The notes: generated by a model from the sequence alone, not told the origin. A stretch of 64,000 nucleotides of DNA from DASZVB01 sp036272055 (GCA_036272055.1 DATAZL010000053.1:124001-188000), one strand, 5' to 3'. Shown: positions 33,607 through 43,101, counted from the first letter of the stretch. Made by a program: numbers and translations.

Positions 33607-35955
33607 TCAACGTACAGACGAGACTTTGCGGCGAGACGGGGGCGCTTCGACCTCGGGCGGCGCCGGCGTGGCGCCGATCCCGGCGATGCGCTTGAGCTCG
33701 CGCGCGAGCTCGGTCAGCGACCGCGCCTCCGCCACGACGAACGCGGCGACGAGGTCCGCGACGTCGCTCCGTCGCGGACGGTACGTCGATGCGAGTGGCG
33801 CCGGCGCGACCGAAGCGTCCCTGGCCGGCGACTCGTACTCCGGGGGCGGCTCGCTCTCGTACGGCAACTCCTCCGGCGAGAACGTCTCGAGCTCGGCTCG
33901 CTCGTCGAAGGGCTCGGAATCGAAGTCCGGCTCCGCATCAGCGACGACGTCGTGCTCGTCCCGGGCGTCCGAGGCTTCCTCGACGTGCTCCGGGACGAAG
34001 CGGGGTGCGGCATCGACCGCGACGTTCCGGAAGCCGAGGCCCGGAGCGGTCTCGGTGTGTCGCGGCGGCGCGGCGCGAAGTATCGGCGCCCCGTCGAAGG
34101 ACGGGATGGACGTGAGTGACGGCGGCGCGACGCTGACGCGCACCGGCTGCACCGCGAGCGCCTCGTCGATCAGCGCCTCCGTCAGGTGCGAGAACGACGT
34201 CTCGTCGACGACCGACGGCTCCGGGACGACGGGCACCGACGTCTCGACGCGAACCGGCGGAGACACGTCCAGGCCGAGCTCCTCGACGATTGCGTCGGAG
34301 GTGGCGAGAAGCGCCGATGCGGCGCGAACCGCCGAGGCAACGTCCGCCTCGCGCTCGGCACAGGGCTCCCAGGCTTCGTCATCGACATCCGCGACGACGG
34401 GTTCGTCGACGACGACGGGTTCGTCGACGGCGGCGGGTTCGTCGTCGACGGCGGGTTCGTCGACGGCGGGTTCGTCGACGGCGGGTTCGTCCGCGACGGC
34501 GGCGTCGCTGACGGACGACGTCGATGCCGCGACGGCGATCAGGAACGGGGGCAGGTGCGAGAACGGCTCGCTGTCGGGCGCGACGTCGGGCGGCGCCACG
34601 CTCGGCTCGAGCTCGAACATCGGCACGAACGCCTGCAGGGGAGCCTCCGGTTCCGCCACGACGCTCACGTCGCCCGGGAGTGACGACTTCGCGTCGAGCA
34701 GCGCCGGTTCGTCCACGGCGCGCGCAGGCTCCTGCGGCTCTCCGCCGAAGAGCACCATCTCGAGCGCGTCGTGCTCTGCGACCGGCTCGGCACTCGCGAC
34801 GGCGCTCGCCACCACAACGGCGGGGATGAGCACCGCGTCACTCTCGTCGTCGTCGACCTCGACGAAGTCCGGTTCAGGCGCTGGCTCCGAAGCGCGCGCC
34901 TCGACCGCGGGCGCCGCCCAGAGCGCGGCCTTTGCCGGCACCCCGATGACGGCGTTGCCGTAGCTACCGATCACGACGGTCGCACCGCTGCCGCCCGGAG
35001 TTTCGAGCTCTGCCGCGAAGTCGACGGAAGGGACGCGATCGGTGTCCGGCTCCTCATCGACGTGCTCGTTCTCATCGACGAGCTCCGGTTCCGCGGCCGG
35101 TACGTGCTTCGCCGATACGTCCTCGGCCGGTACTCCTCGCTCGGCCATGACGAGCGAGCCGAGAAACGGCGTGTGCTCCGGCTCGACGGCAAGCATCGCC
35201 ACTTCTTCCCGTGCGGGCTCGAAGGTGACGAATTCAGCGACGGCCGGCACGGGTTCGGGCCGTCGAACGGTCTCCGGCGCGACGAGATACGGCTCTGCCA
35301 CCGCCACGACGGGGGTCGGACCTTCGGTCGAGCGCTTCCCCGGCGACTGCGGCGCCTCCGCGGGGTGCGCGTGCATGACGGGGGGCCGTTCGACGACCGG
35401 CGGCGGCACGACGACGGGCTCCAGTGGAACGACGACCGGCTCCGTCTGCACCACGACGGGTCGGGGTGCGGCGGGCGCTGCCTCGGGCGCAGAAACGACG
35501 GCTTCCGGTGCGAGCAACGCGGACGAGGGGTTAGCGAAGAGCGGGCTCGCGGCGCGTGCGCGGGAGACATCGCGATGAAGGCGAGCGAGGGCACGCCGGG
35601 CAGCCGCGCGATTCACCGGGATCAGCGCGGCCTCGATCTCCGTCACGAGCCGCCGTATTCCGCGCTTTTCCTGGGTCGTTGCAACCCGGAGAAGTGCCGG
35701 AGCCGGAGAGCGCCCCGTTTCGAGAAGACGACGGAGAACGGCGCGCAGCGCCGCCTCGGTATCGTGGGTCGCGGGCTCGGGGCGCCGCTCGAGACGGAGC
35801 GCGCCGTCCTCGTCGAGGTAAACGCTACCGACGCCGAGCGGCCCCTCACCGAGGCAATCGGCCGTTCCGAGGACCAGATAACCGGCGGTTTCCGATGAAA
35901 CAGCGGCGAGAGTGCCCTGCGCGGCGATCAACACTTCCGATACGGTGACGGACAT
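33607..35955 (-). CDS. Large acidic Pro/Val/Ala-rich protein of unknown function
   Basis: A 782-residue protein with no signal peptide or membrane helix. The first ~145 residues look folded (ETAGYLVLGTADCLGEGPLG, VYLDEDGALRLERRPEP, LVTEIEAALIPVNRAAARRA). The middle 550 residues are a disordered Pro/Glu/Val/Ala stretch, including repeated VDEPA units encoded by 15-base tandem DNA repeats at about 34399-34490. The last ~45 residues form a helix (ADLVAAFVVAEARSLTELAR). It diverges from the zinc-ribbon protein at 36147, with about 190 bases between them. Family not recognised; a cytoplasmic scaffold is a reasonable guess. Confidence 0.6.
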   Translation of the reverse strand: MSVTVSEVLIAAQGTLAAVSSETAGYLVLGTADCLGEGPLGVGSVYLDEDGALRLERRPEPATHDTEAALRAVLRRLLETGRSPAPALLRVATTQEKRGIRRLVTEIEAALIPVNRAAARRALARLHRDVSRARAASPLFANPSSALLAPEAVVSAPEAAPAAPRPVVVQTEPVVVPLEPVVVPPPVVERPPVMHAHPAEAPQSPGKRSTEGPTPVVAVAEPYLVAPETVRRPEPVPAVAEFVTFEPAREEVAMLAVEPEHTPFLGSLVMAERGVPAEDVSAKHVPAAEPELVDENEHVDEEPDTDRVPSVDFAAELETPGGSGATVVIGSYGNAVIGVPAKAALWAAPAVEARASEPAPEPDFVEVDDDESDAVLIPAVVVASAVASAEPVAEHDALEMVLFGGEPQEPARAVDEPALLDAKSSLPGDVSVVAEPEAPLQAFVPMFELEPSVAPPDVAPDSEPFSHLPPFLIAVAASTSSVSDAAVADEPAVDEPAVDEPAVDDEPAAVDEPVVVDEPVVADVDDEAWEPCAEREADVASAVRAASALLATSDAIVEELGLDVSPPVRVETSVPVVPEPSVVDETSFSHLTEALIDEALAVQPVRVSVAPPSLTSIPSFDGAPILRAAPPRHTETAPGLGFRNVAVDAAPRFVPEHVEEASDARDEHDVVADAEPDFDSEPFDERAELETFSPEELPYESEPPPEYESPARDASVAPAPLASTYRPRRSDVADLVAAFVVAEARSLTELARELKRIAGIGATPAPPEVEAPPSRRKVSSVR
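34399..34490. repeat. 15-base tandem repeats inside the acidic protein gene
   Basis: Units close to GGGTTCGTCGACGGC follow one another about six times (with GAC or GTC insertions of three bases) and encode the VDEPA repeats on the minus strand. All length changes are multiples of three, so the frame is kept. Copy number could vary between strains. Confidence 0.7.
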
Positions 35956-36146
35956 CGAGGGGTGGTCCTGGCTCGAAACGTCGCGCCCACTCGGCGGAGC
36001 ACGAGCCCTGTCCCTTCCTTATCGATGGACGTCCGATCTGGGCAAAGAGCTTGCGGTCGGCCCGCTCCGCCGGAAGGCCGCGCGCCCGATTCTCGCCTCG
36101 CCGGGTTGCTCGCCGCAGCGAGGCACGCCTTGCTATAGTCCTGGCA

Positions 36147-38114
36147 ATGCGCGCGTGTCCGCGGTGCGGCACCCCAACCCCCGAGGGAGCCGCGGCCTGT
36201 GGCACGTGCGGCGCCGTCCTCGATCCGACCGCGCTCAGACCGGCAGCGCCCGCGAACCTGAAGCAGACGATGCTCGGCATCGCGCCGGGGTCCGTCCCCG
36301 CTCAACGTCCCGCGCCGAAGCCGGAGCCGGCTCCCGTAGCTCCTGAACCCTCGGCGAGGCCGGCGCAGAACCTGGGGAGCACCGTTCCCCTGGCGCGAGC
36401 CGGCACGATGCTCGGTCTGCAGAGCCCGTTCAGCGCTCCGCCGTCTCCGGCGGCCGCGCCGCCTGCGCGAACGGCGCCGCCCGTCGCGTCGCCGGCCGCG
36501 CCGCCCCAGGGCGGTGCCGGCCTGAAGCGCACCATGCTCGGCTTCGCTGCTCCCGGAGCGTCCGGCGCGCCGAGTGACACCGTTCCCCTCACGCCTCCGG
36601 TCGCGACGCCGCCACTCGAGACGCCCCCGGTGGCGAACCTGGGCGGCACCCTCGTGTACGCCGACCCCGCAGCGTCCCCGTACCGCGCTCCCGAGCCCGC
36701 GCGGGTGGAACCCGAGCCGCACGCGCCGATGCCCGTCTCGAATCACAAACAGACGATGCTCGGCGTGGCCCGCCCCGGTATCGCGCCGCTCCAGCCCGGC
36801 AAACCGATCAAGTCCTTCGTCCCCGGCACGAGCTCCGTCGAGCCGCCGAAGCCGGTCGAGGCGCCGCGCCCCTTCGCGCCGCCGGTCCCACAGAGCGGGC
36901 TGGTGTCGAACGCGAAGCCCATCAAGCGCGGCCGCCCGCGCGGAGCGCTGGTGCTCATCGGCGTCGCGGCGGCGCTCGCCGTCACCGCCGGCGTGGTGGC
37001 GTTCCTCTGGGAAGCACCACGCCCGATGCGCGCCGAGGTGATCCTCGACGAGCGCGGAAGCGAGGCGCTCGCGCTGACGTGCGACGACTGCGTCGACGGC
37101 ACCGTCGTCTCGATCGGGGCGAGCAAGGCGACGTTCGCGGGGAAGAAAGCAGAGCTCGCGCTCGCGAAGCCGCTCGACGTCGGGAGCAACAAGCAGGTCG
37201 TCTCCGTGCATCGACCCGGCATCGGCCGCGACGAGGAAATCTCCCTCACCGTCGCGATCGACTACCGGGTGCGCGGCGTGCTCACGAGCCTCAGCGAGGA
37301 TCCGCCGAAGCTCAAGGTCGCGGTGCAAGCGACTCCGGGCGCCGCGGCGGTCGTCGACGGTCGTCCGGTGACCCTCGACGCGACCGGCAAGGGCGAATAC
37401 TCCCTCGACGTCTCGAAGGAGCTCGAGGGACCCGCCGATGCCATCGTCCCCTTCGAGAAGAAGCTTCCGTACGTCATCACGCCCGCCGGTGGTGAGCCGA
37501 AGAAGGGCGACGTGTCGCTGCGCTTCGGCATCGTACCGCTCCGGGTGTACGCGCCCGGTGACTCCATCGTGCTCGACGGTGAGACGTTCATGCTGAGCGG
37601 CCGCACATTGAAGGACGGACGCATCACCGTCGCCGGTCGTCCCATCACCGTCGATGCCGAGGGCCGCTTCGCGCAGCTCATGAACGTCTCGTCGATCGGT
37701 GAAACGACGGTCGTGGTGCGCGCGGAGTCGAAGGACCACGCGCCGCGCCTGGTGCGCGCGCGCGTGAAGCGAGTGGCGAGCCTGCGCGACGAGGCCGCGA
37801 CGTTCCGTCAGAGCGCGATCGCCGACTACGCGATCATCGCCGCCGATCCGAAGCTCGGTGAAGCCGCCGTCCTCGACGGCGAGGTGACCGAGGCGCGCCT
37901 CGACGGGGAAGAGACGGTCCTGCTCCTCGACGCCAAGAAGGGCTGCGCGCAGGCGCCCTGCCTCGCGCGGGTCGTCTACGGCGGTCGCTTCGACACCAAG
38001 AAGGGCGCGACGGTATCCGCCTACGGACACCTCCAGGGCAGCGTCGATGGACCCCGGACGGGCGTGCGGATCCCCGAGCTTTTCGCCGAGTTCCTGCAAA
38101 AGTCGAAGCCGTGA
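36147..38114 (+). CDS. Zinc-ribbon, Pro-rich membrane protein with four TMLG motifs
   Basis: A 655-residue protein. Residues 1-25 form a zinc ribbon (CPRCGTPTP and CGTCGAVLDP; Cys 4, 7, 18, 21). Residues 30-260 are a Pro/Ala-rich cytoplasmic region with four copies of a TMLG motif: LKQTMLGIAPG (Thr41), AGTMLGLQS (Thr87), LKRTMLGFAAPG (Thr129) and HKQTMLGVARPG (Thr203). One membrane helix spans about 266-287. The rest is periplasmic (about 365 residues, beta-rich, with CDDCVDG and GCAQAPC). The repeated Thr sites look like kinase targets or FHA ligands; that is inference. The stop overlaps the next gene. Confidence 0.7.
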   Translation: MRACPRCGTPTPEGAAACGTCGAVLDPTALRPAAPANLKQTMLGIAPGSVPAQRPAPKPEPAPVAPEPSARPAQNLGSTVPLARAGTMLGLQSPFSAPPSPAAAPPARTAPPVASPAAPPQGGAGLKRTMLGFAAPGASGAPSDTVPLTPPVATPPLETPPVANLGGTLVYADPAASPYRAPEPARVEPEPHAPMPVSNHKQTMLGVARPGIAPLQPGKPIKSFVPGTSSVEPPKPVEAPRPFAPPVPQSGLVSNAKPIKRGRPRGALVLIGVAAALAVTAGVVAFLWEAPRPMRAEVILDERGSEALALTCDDCVDGTVVSIGASKATFAGKKAELALAKPLDVGSNKQVVSVHRPGIGRDEEISLTVAIDYRVRGVLTSLSEDPPKLKVAVQATPGAAAVVDGRPVTLDATGKGEYSLDVSKELEGPADAIVPFEKKLPYVITPAGGEPKKGDVSLRFGIVPLRVYAPGDSIVLDGETFMLSGRTLKDGRITVAGRPITVDAEGRFAQLMNVSSIGETTVVVRAESKDHAPRLVRARVKRVASLRDEAATFRQSAIADYAIIAADPKLGEAAVLDGEVTEARLDGEETVLLLDAKKGCAQAPCLARVVYGGRFDTKKGATVSAYGHLQGSVDGPRTGVRIPELFAEFLQKSKP

Positions 38115-39355
38115 CGACGCGTTCGTGGCGCGCCCTCGCCGCGTCCCTGGTGACCGCGACGCTCGCGAGCCCGACGCTCGAGGCGCGACCCGGCTCACGC
38201 GATCCGACGGTGCCCCGCCGGCTCGTCGTCGGCGCGCCGGCGGGGTTCTGGCCGATGCAGCGCGGAGACGGCGCGCGCACCGGACGCACCCCGACGTCGT
38301 TCCCGACCGTCCCCTTCGTGACGAAGCGCATCCCGCTCTTCGCCGACCTGGCAGCGGGCCCGGTCGTGGACGCGCACGAGCACCTCGTCGTCGCCACGAA
38401 GGACGGCAAGCTCGTCGAGATCCTGCCGAGCGGCGCCGTCGCGTTCACCCTGACCCTCGACGCGCCCGTCGTCCTCGGTCCCGTCATCACGAGCGACGGC
38501 ACGCGCGTCGTCGTCACGCGCGACTCCGTCGCGCTCGGTGTCGCTCCCGACGGCTCGAGCACGTTCACGACGCCGCTCGGCGCTTCGCGCGCGCCGGTGC
38601 TCGCGGAGCCGCTCGCGACGCGCGACAGCGCCGTCGTCGTGGCGTTCGGTTCGCACCTGACGAAGCTCGGTTCCGACGGCGAGCTCCGCGCTGAGGCCGA
38701 GCTCGACGAGAACGTCGTCGCGATCACCGAGACGGCACGCGCGCTCTACGTCGCGACGGAAACGGGGCGCGTCTTCGAGTGGGCACCGCCGGAGACGCCT
38801 CGTCCCGTCGGTAACCTCGGAGGCAAGCCGACGAGCGAGCTCGTCGCGATGGACGACGGACGGCTCGTCGCTGCGATCCGCGCCGCGTCACTGGTCGAGA
38901 TAGGTACGCGCGACGGCACGCGCGCGACGCTGGCGGCGCTCGCGCCCGACACGATCACCGACACGCCGGCAGTGACGCCGTCCGGAGAGCTGCGGCTCAC
39001 GACCCGGGCCGGCTGGCTCCTCGGATATGCGAGCTCGCGGGAGACCCTCCGTCACGCGATGATCCCGTCGACGACGCTCCCTGCCTTCGTCTATGCCGAC
39101 GCCAGCTTGCCCCCGCTGGTCGACAGGGCCGGGGCCGTCGCGTTCGTCACCCCGTCGGCGACCGTCGGCGTCCTCCTGCCGACCGGCGAGGTCCACACGA
39201 CGCCACTCTCCGAGTGCGGACCGCCCATTGCGTTCGTCCCCTCCGGCAAGACGCGCCTCGCCGTCTTCTGTCGATCGGGCTTCATCGCCCTCGTCGGGGA
39301 GGCACCGGGTACGCCCATGGCGGACCGGCCCGCACCTCCGTCGCGCTTCCCCTAG
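38111..39355 (+). CDS. Exported PQQ-like beta-propeller protein
   Basis: A 414-residue protein. GTG 38111 overlaps the upstream stop (GTGA). A signal-like N-terminus (ALAASLVTATLASPTLEA) precedes repeated blades of about 40-45 residues: AGPVVDAHEHLVVATKDGKL, LGPVITSDGTRVVVTR, ITETARALYVATETGRVFEW, DTPAVTPSGELRLTTRAGWL and LVDRAGAVAFVTPSATVGVL. The pattern matches PQQ-like / BamB-type propellers without clear PQQ ligands. It probably sits in the periplasm and may bind the periplasmic domain of the coupled membrane protein. Confidence 0.75.
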   Translation: MTTRSWRALAASLVTATLASPTLEARPGSRDPTVPRRLVVGAPAGFWPMQRGDGARTGRTPTSFPTVPFVTKRIPLFADLAAGPVVDAHEHLVVATKDGKLVEILPSGAVAFTLTLDAPVVLGPVITSDGTRVVVTRDSVALGVAPDGSSTFTTPLGASRAPVLAEPLATRDSAVVVAFGSHLTKLGSDGELRAEAELDENVVAITETARALYVATETGRVFEWAPPETPRPVGNLGGKPTSELVAMDDGRLVAAIRAASLVEIGTRDGTRATLAALAPDTITDTPAVTPSGELRLTTRAGWLLGYASSRETLRHAMIPSTTLPAFVYADASLPPLVDRAGAVAFVTPSATVGVLLPTGEVHTTPLSECGPPIAFVPSGKTRLAVFCRSGFIALVGEAPGTPMADRPAPPSRFP

Positions 39356-39374
39356 CGTCGCGGAATCGACTGAC

Positions 39375-39380
39375 TATACT
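39375..39380 (+). promoter_or_regulatory. Candidate -10 element (TATACT) of erpA
   Basis: TATACT stands out in this GC-rich region, 45 bases before the erpA start. No good -35 is seen at 16-18 bases upstream (CTAGCG-like), so it could need an activator. Weak evidence. Confidence 0.3.
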
Positions 39381-39424
39381 AGTTCGCGGACTGATTGAGT
39401 CCTCATTCCCGCCATCAGCAAGCC

Positions 39425-39748
39425 ATGATTTCCATCACCAAGCTCGCCGCCGATAAAGTCAACGAAATCGCCACCGCAGAGGGCCTCATTGGCCAGGGGC
39501 TGCGCCTCAGGGTCATCGGTGGCGGTTGTGCAGGCTTTCAGTACGACCTCTACTTCGAAGAGAAGCCGGCGGACATGGATGAACAGTTCGAGTCCAACGG
39601 CGTTCCGCTGTTCGTGGATCCGCTGAGCTACCAGTACCTGGACGGCACCGAGATCGACTACGTCGAGGGCGCCCACGGGTCGGGCTTCAAGTTCGGCAAC
39701 CCGAACGTGACGAGCACCTGTGGCTGCGGCTCCTCGTTCAACGTCTAA
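39425..39748 (+). CDS. erpA: A-type iron-sulfur carrier (ErpA/IscA family)
   Basis: A 107-residue protein with the three invariant Cys of A-type carriers: one in IGGGCAGFQYDL and two in TCGCGSSF at the C-terminus. MISITKLAADKVNEIATAEG is the usual N-terminus, so I take ATG 39425 rather than an earlier TTG. It delivers Fe-S clusters to apo-proteins in the cytoplasm. ErpA and IscA cannot be separated safely by eye; no isc or suf operon is adjacent. Confidence 0.85.
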   Translation: MISITKLAADKVNEIATAEGLIGQGLRLRVIGGGCAGFQYDLYFEEKPADMDEQFESNGVPLFVDPLSYQYLDGTEIDYVEGAHGSGFKFGNPNVTSTCGCGSSFNV

Positions 39749-39890
39749 ATAATCGGGCGCGTCGACGCCCCGCGCAACCATTCGCCTCCGCGCCGCGTAC
39801 CTCTTCCGAACGGGACCGAAACGGTCCCCGAAACCGGAATGACTGCCGCGCTCGGCCTGTCTTCTCCACAGGCCCCCGAAGAGGCTCCCA

Positions 39891-40832
39891 ATGGCATACG
39901 ACGCGGACCCGACGATCTCTCGCTACATCACGCAGGTTCAGGCCTACCCGCAACTCAGCCGTGAGGACGAGCTGGTGCTCGCCAAGGCGTGGACCGAGAA
40001 GGGGGACCAGGATGCGGCCGACAAGCTCGTGCGAGCGCACCTTCGCTACGTCGTCGCCATCGCGCTCAAGTACCGGCGCTACGGTGTGCCGCTCTCCGAG
40101 CTCATTGCCGAGGGTAACTTCGGCGTCGTCCACGCGCTGAAGAAGTTCCAGCCCGAACGTGGCAACCGGTTCGTCACCTACGCCGCCTACTGGATCCGCG
40201 CGTACGTGCTGAACTACGTCATCCGCTCGTGGAGCCTGGTCGGCGCCGGCTCCGGCGCCCTTCGCTCCAAGATGTTCTTCCGCCTCCGTCGCGAGAAGGT
40301 GCGCGTCCTGAACCTGGTCGGAGACGGAGAAGCCGCCGACGATCTTCTGGCTCAGCGGCTCGGCCTCTCGCGCGACCAGGTCCAGGGGATGCTCCGCCGC
40401 CTCGAGGCGCGCGACGTGTCGCTGGACACCAAAGTGTTCGACGACTCGGGCACCGCGGTCCTCGACACGCTGATCGCCCCCGGTCAGGACCAGGAGCAAT
40501 CGCTCGCGGCGAGTGGACTCCGCGATCGCCTGCGAGACGCAGTGAAGGACGCGATCGAGGAGCTCGACACCCGTGAGCGTTTCATCGTCGAGAAGCGACT
40601 GATGGCCGATCCGGAAGACGAGCTCAGCCTTGCGGAGCTCGGTCGCCAGCTCGGCGTGTCGCGTGAGCGCGCTCGCCAGCTCGAGGCGCGCGCGAAGAAG
40701 AAGCTGAAGGGCCGTCTCGAGGTCCTGTCGCGTGACGACGTCGCCGACGTCGCACCAGGTGCTTCGCGAATGATGCAGCCTGCATGGCTTCCGGAGCCTG
40801 CGCTCCAGAGTCACCCGATGGCGTCACCCTAG
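39891..40832 (+). CDS. RpoH-like sigma-70 family factor
   Basis: A 313-residue sigma factor. Region 1.2/2 is seen in ISRYITQVQAYPQLSREDEL, the region 2.2-2.3 core in LSELIAEGNFGVVHALKKFQ and the 2.3/2.4 stretch in RFVTYAAYWIRAYVLNYV. The RSKMFFRLRREKVR segment corresponds to the RpoH box of heat-shock sigma factors. Region 4 is LSLAELGRQLGVSRERARQL. AGAGG lies before the ATG. Myxobacteria carry several RpoH-like sigma factors (for example the SigB/SigC group used in development), so I do not assign one name. Confidence 0.85.
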   Translation: MAYDADPTISRYITQVQAYPQLSREDELVLAKAWTEKGDQDAADKLVRAHLRYVVAIALKYRRYGVPLSELIAEGNFGVVHALKKFQPERGNRFVTYAAYWIRAYVLNYVIRSWSLVGAGSGALRSKMFFRLRREKVRVLNLVGDGEAADDLLAQRLGLSRDQVQGMLRRLEARDVSLDTKVFDDSGTAVLDTLIAPGQDQEQSLAASGLRDRLRDAVKDAIEELDTRERFIVEKRLMADPEDELSLAELGRQLGVSRERARQLEARAKKKLKGRLEVLSRDDVADVAPGASRMMQPAWLPEPALQSHPMASP

Positions 40833-40898
40833 TCTGCCGGCGCTGTAGCCTCGCGGTTTTGGGGTATGCGGTCCGCCGGGGTCGGTCTAACGTCCCCG

Positions 40899-41272
40899 GC
40901 GCTGCAGCAGCACAGGCGATCGCTTCGGCTCCGCAAGGCCGTCGAAGAGGAAAGTCCGGGCTCCAAAGAGCAGGGCGCCGGGTAACTCCCGGTGAGGGCG
41001 ACCTCGAGGAAAGTGCCACAGAAAACAGACCGCCGTGCCTTCAGGCACGGCAAGGGTGAAAAGGTGGAGTAAGAGCCCACCGCGCGACCGGTAACGGTCG
41101 TGGCACGGTAAACCCCGCCCGGAGCAAGGCCACGTAAAGGGGCGTCCGAGGGCTGCTCGCCCGAGCCCCAGGGTAGGCCGCACGAGGCACGCGGCAACGC
41201 GCGCCCTAGAGGAATGACCGCCACCGCCGCAAGGCGGAACAGGACCCGGCTTACGGGCGGCTGCAGCAGAGT
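40899..41272 (+). ncRNA. rnpB: RNase P RNA (type A)
   Basis: The core conserved elements are in the right order: GAGGAAAGTCCGGGCTCC near 40945, ACAGAAAACAGACCGCC near 41020, the GGTAAACCCC stretch near 41107, AGAGGAATGACCGCC near 41208 and ACAGGACCCGGCTTACGG near 41239. The two ends pair through CTGCAGC/GCTGCAG (P1). It is the catalytic RNA that matures tRNA 5' ends. The exact ends are estimated from P1. Confidence 0.93.
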
Positions 41273-41294
41273 CGGCGAGGCGAAAGCCTCGCCG
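41273..41294 (+). terminator. Terminator hairpin after rnpB
   Basis: A perfect 9-base stem (CGGCGAGGC/GCCTCGCCG) closed by a GAAA tetraloop follows the RNase P RNA directly, then a short pyrimidine-rich stretch (CTCGCTTTCGTCTTC). Strong stability, weak U tract. Confidence 0.75.
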
Positions 41295-41351
41295 GCTCGC
41301 TTTCGTCTTCCCGCCGCATCGCGCTCTCGAAGAGCGACGAGGTGACGCCGG

Positions 41352-43046
41352 TCACTGCGCGGCGAACACGAACGGAACCTGTGCCGTCGTCGTGCCGCTC
41401 GAGCGCGGGAAGTGCCAGCCACGCACCTTCGACTCGATGCAGTGCGCGAGGTTCGGGTACCCCTTCGGGTCGCCGGTGGTCGTCACGTTGTCGACCGAGC
41501 CGGTCGGCGAGATGGTGATCGTGACGCCGACCCTCGCAGTGCTTGGCGCGTCCGGGGTCCGCGCGGCGAGCGCGCCGTCCCAGCAGCCACGGCGCACGCT
41601 GTTGCTGAAGTTCGCGACGACCCTCTGAATGGAATTTCCGTCGAGCTGACCGCCGGGGTTCGGGTTCTGCGCGACGTCGGGGCCGCCCGTCGCGGGGCCA
41701 AGACCGTTCAGACCGTTGAGGCCGTTGAGCGAGGTCATGCCCGTCTTCGCCGTCGGCACCGGGGTCGTCTCCGGCTTCTGCGCGGTGGTCACGGCCTTCT
41801 TCGTGCTGTTGGCCGACACGGTGGACTCTTCGAGCACCATCGGGTCGGTGGTCGACGCGGTCGGCGCGGCGGCGCTGGCGGGCACTTCGACGTATTTGAC
41901 GACTTCTTGCTTCTCGGTCTTGCTGAGGAGGACGGCGCCGATGGTCACGCCGAATGCGATCGCGACGATGACGGCCGTCCAGGCAGCGGGATGCGAGACG
42001 CCCTTCGGCCGCGCCGCGAGCTGATCGAGCAGGTCACTCGGAACGGCGGAGGTCGACGCACCAGCGACCCTCGCAGGAGCGGCGGCCGCGGCCGCGGCTG
42101 CCTCCACCGCGGACGGCGCCCGGATCGTGTGCGGCTCGCTCTCGGCGGGAAACTCTCGCCGCGCCTCTTCGACGAGCGCGACGAGCTCGGGGAAGTGCTT
42201 GAGCGCCTTCCATTCTTCGAAGCCCTCCTTCCAGACGAGGGACTCGAGGTTCGCCTTTCGCTCGGCGGCCTTCTGCCGGAGGACGGCCTGACCGACGGGA
42301 CCGAGCGGCGTGCCGTCGATGCCGATGTACCACTCGTCGACGGCGACGGGGACGCTCGCCGCGGCGACGCTCTGCGTGGCGGCATTGGAGAACGCTGCCG
42401 CGAGCGAGCTGCCGTCGTGGATGCGCGTCGGCTCTTCTTCGAAGTCGGACTTCGTGCCGGCGACGGACTTCGGCGCGGGCTCGACGATGGCGGCCGCCAT
42501 CTCTTCCGCCTTCGGGACGGGCTCGGCGGACGGCTTGGTGATCGACGGCTTCGTCGCGGCCGGCGCCGTCGCGAGCGCCTGCTCGTCGATGATGGGCGCC
42601 GCCTTCTCGGCGATGGCGGCCTGAGCGACGGCGGCACCACCACGCCGCGGAGGCGGCACCGGACGCTTCACCGCTGCGGCGGTGGCGGTGGCAGCGGCGG
42701 CGGTCGGACGACGGAGCGCCGGACTCGCGCCCGCACCGACCCCCGCTCCGGTAGGACGACGCACCGGCGAGGCGCCTGCAGCCGCGCCGGCGCCAACTCG
42801 TGGCACCGCCGGCCCGGTCTTCTTCGGTTGAACTTGCGGCTGGGCCTGGGGCGGCGAGAAGAGCACCGGTTCGGGCTCGTTCGCGGCGACGCCCGGCGGC
42901 GGAATGGAGTCGTCAGGGACTGTCGCGCTGTGAATGTCGATGACGTGCCCACACTTGCGACACTTCATGCGCGACGAGTGCCGCTCCTGGAGCTTCTCGT
43001 CGGCGATGCGATACTTCGCCTTGCACTGGGGGCACAGGAACTTCAT
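41352..43046 (-). CDS. AgmX/GltJ-like gliding-motility protein (zinc ribbon, GYF, TM, TonB-like C-domain)
   Basis: A 564-residue protein. Residues 1-35 form a zinc ribbon (CPQCKAKYRIADEKL and CRKCGHVI; Cys 5, 8, 29, 32). A Pro/Ala-rich linker follows; residues about 237-285 are a GYF_2 domain (DEWYIGIDGTPLGPV, LESLVWKEGFEEWKAL). One membrane helix spans about 355-375. After an Asn/Gly/Leu repeat (NGLNGLNGLG) the end, about 470-564, is an AgmX/PglI-type TonB-like domain with Cys488 and Cys536 (NFSNSVRRGCWDG, GYPNLAHCIESKVRGWHFPR). This order is that of M. xanthus GltJ/AgmX in the gliding and polarity machinery, though it carries one C-terminal domain only. Located in the inner membrane. Confidence 0.8.
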   Translation of the reverse strand: MKFLCPQCKAKYRIADEKLQERHSSRMKCRKCGHVIDIHSATVPDDSIPPPGVAANEPEPVLFSPPQAQPQVQPKKTGPAVPRVGAGAAAGASPVRRPTGAGVGAGASPALRRPTAAAATATAAAVKRPVPPPRRGGAAVAQAAIAEKAAPIIDEQALATAPAATKPSITKPSAEPVPKAEEMAAAIVEPAPKSVAGTKSDFEEEPTRIHDGSSLAAAFSNAATQSVAAASVPVAVDEWYIGIDGTPLGPVGQAVLRQKAAERKANLESLVWKEGFEEWKALKHFPELVALVEEARREFPAESEPHTIRAPSAVEAAAAAAAAPARVAGASTSAVPSDLLDQLAARPKGVSHPAAWTAVIVAIAFGVTIGAVLLSKTEKQEVVKYVEVPASAAAPTASTTDPMVLEESTVSANSTKKAVTTAQKPETTPVPTAKTGMTSLNGLNGLNGLGPATGGPDVAQNPNPGGQLDGNSIQRVVANFSNSVRRGCWDGALAARTPDAPSTARVGVTITISPTGSVDNVTTTGDPKGYPNLAHCIESKVRGWHFPRSSGTTTAQVPFVFAAQ

Positions 43047-43101
43047 GCGGCGGTCGGGCGAAGACGCGACGTGCGATCGAACAGGGGGGGCGAAGGGGCG
43101 T

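Noticed and set aside
39755..39770. GGGCG/CGCCC hairpin after erpA
   Set aside because: Only a 5-base stem, no T tract; such hairpins are frequent by chance at this G+C.
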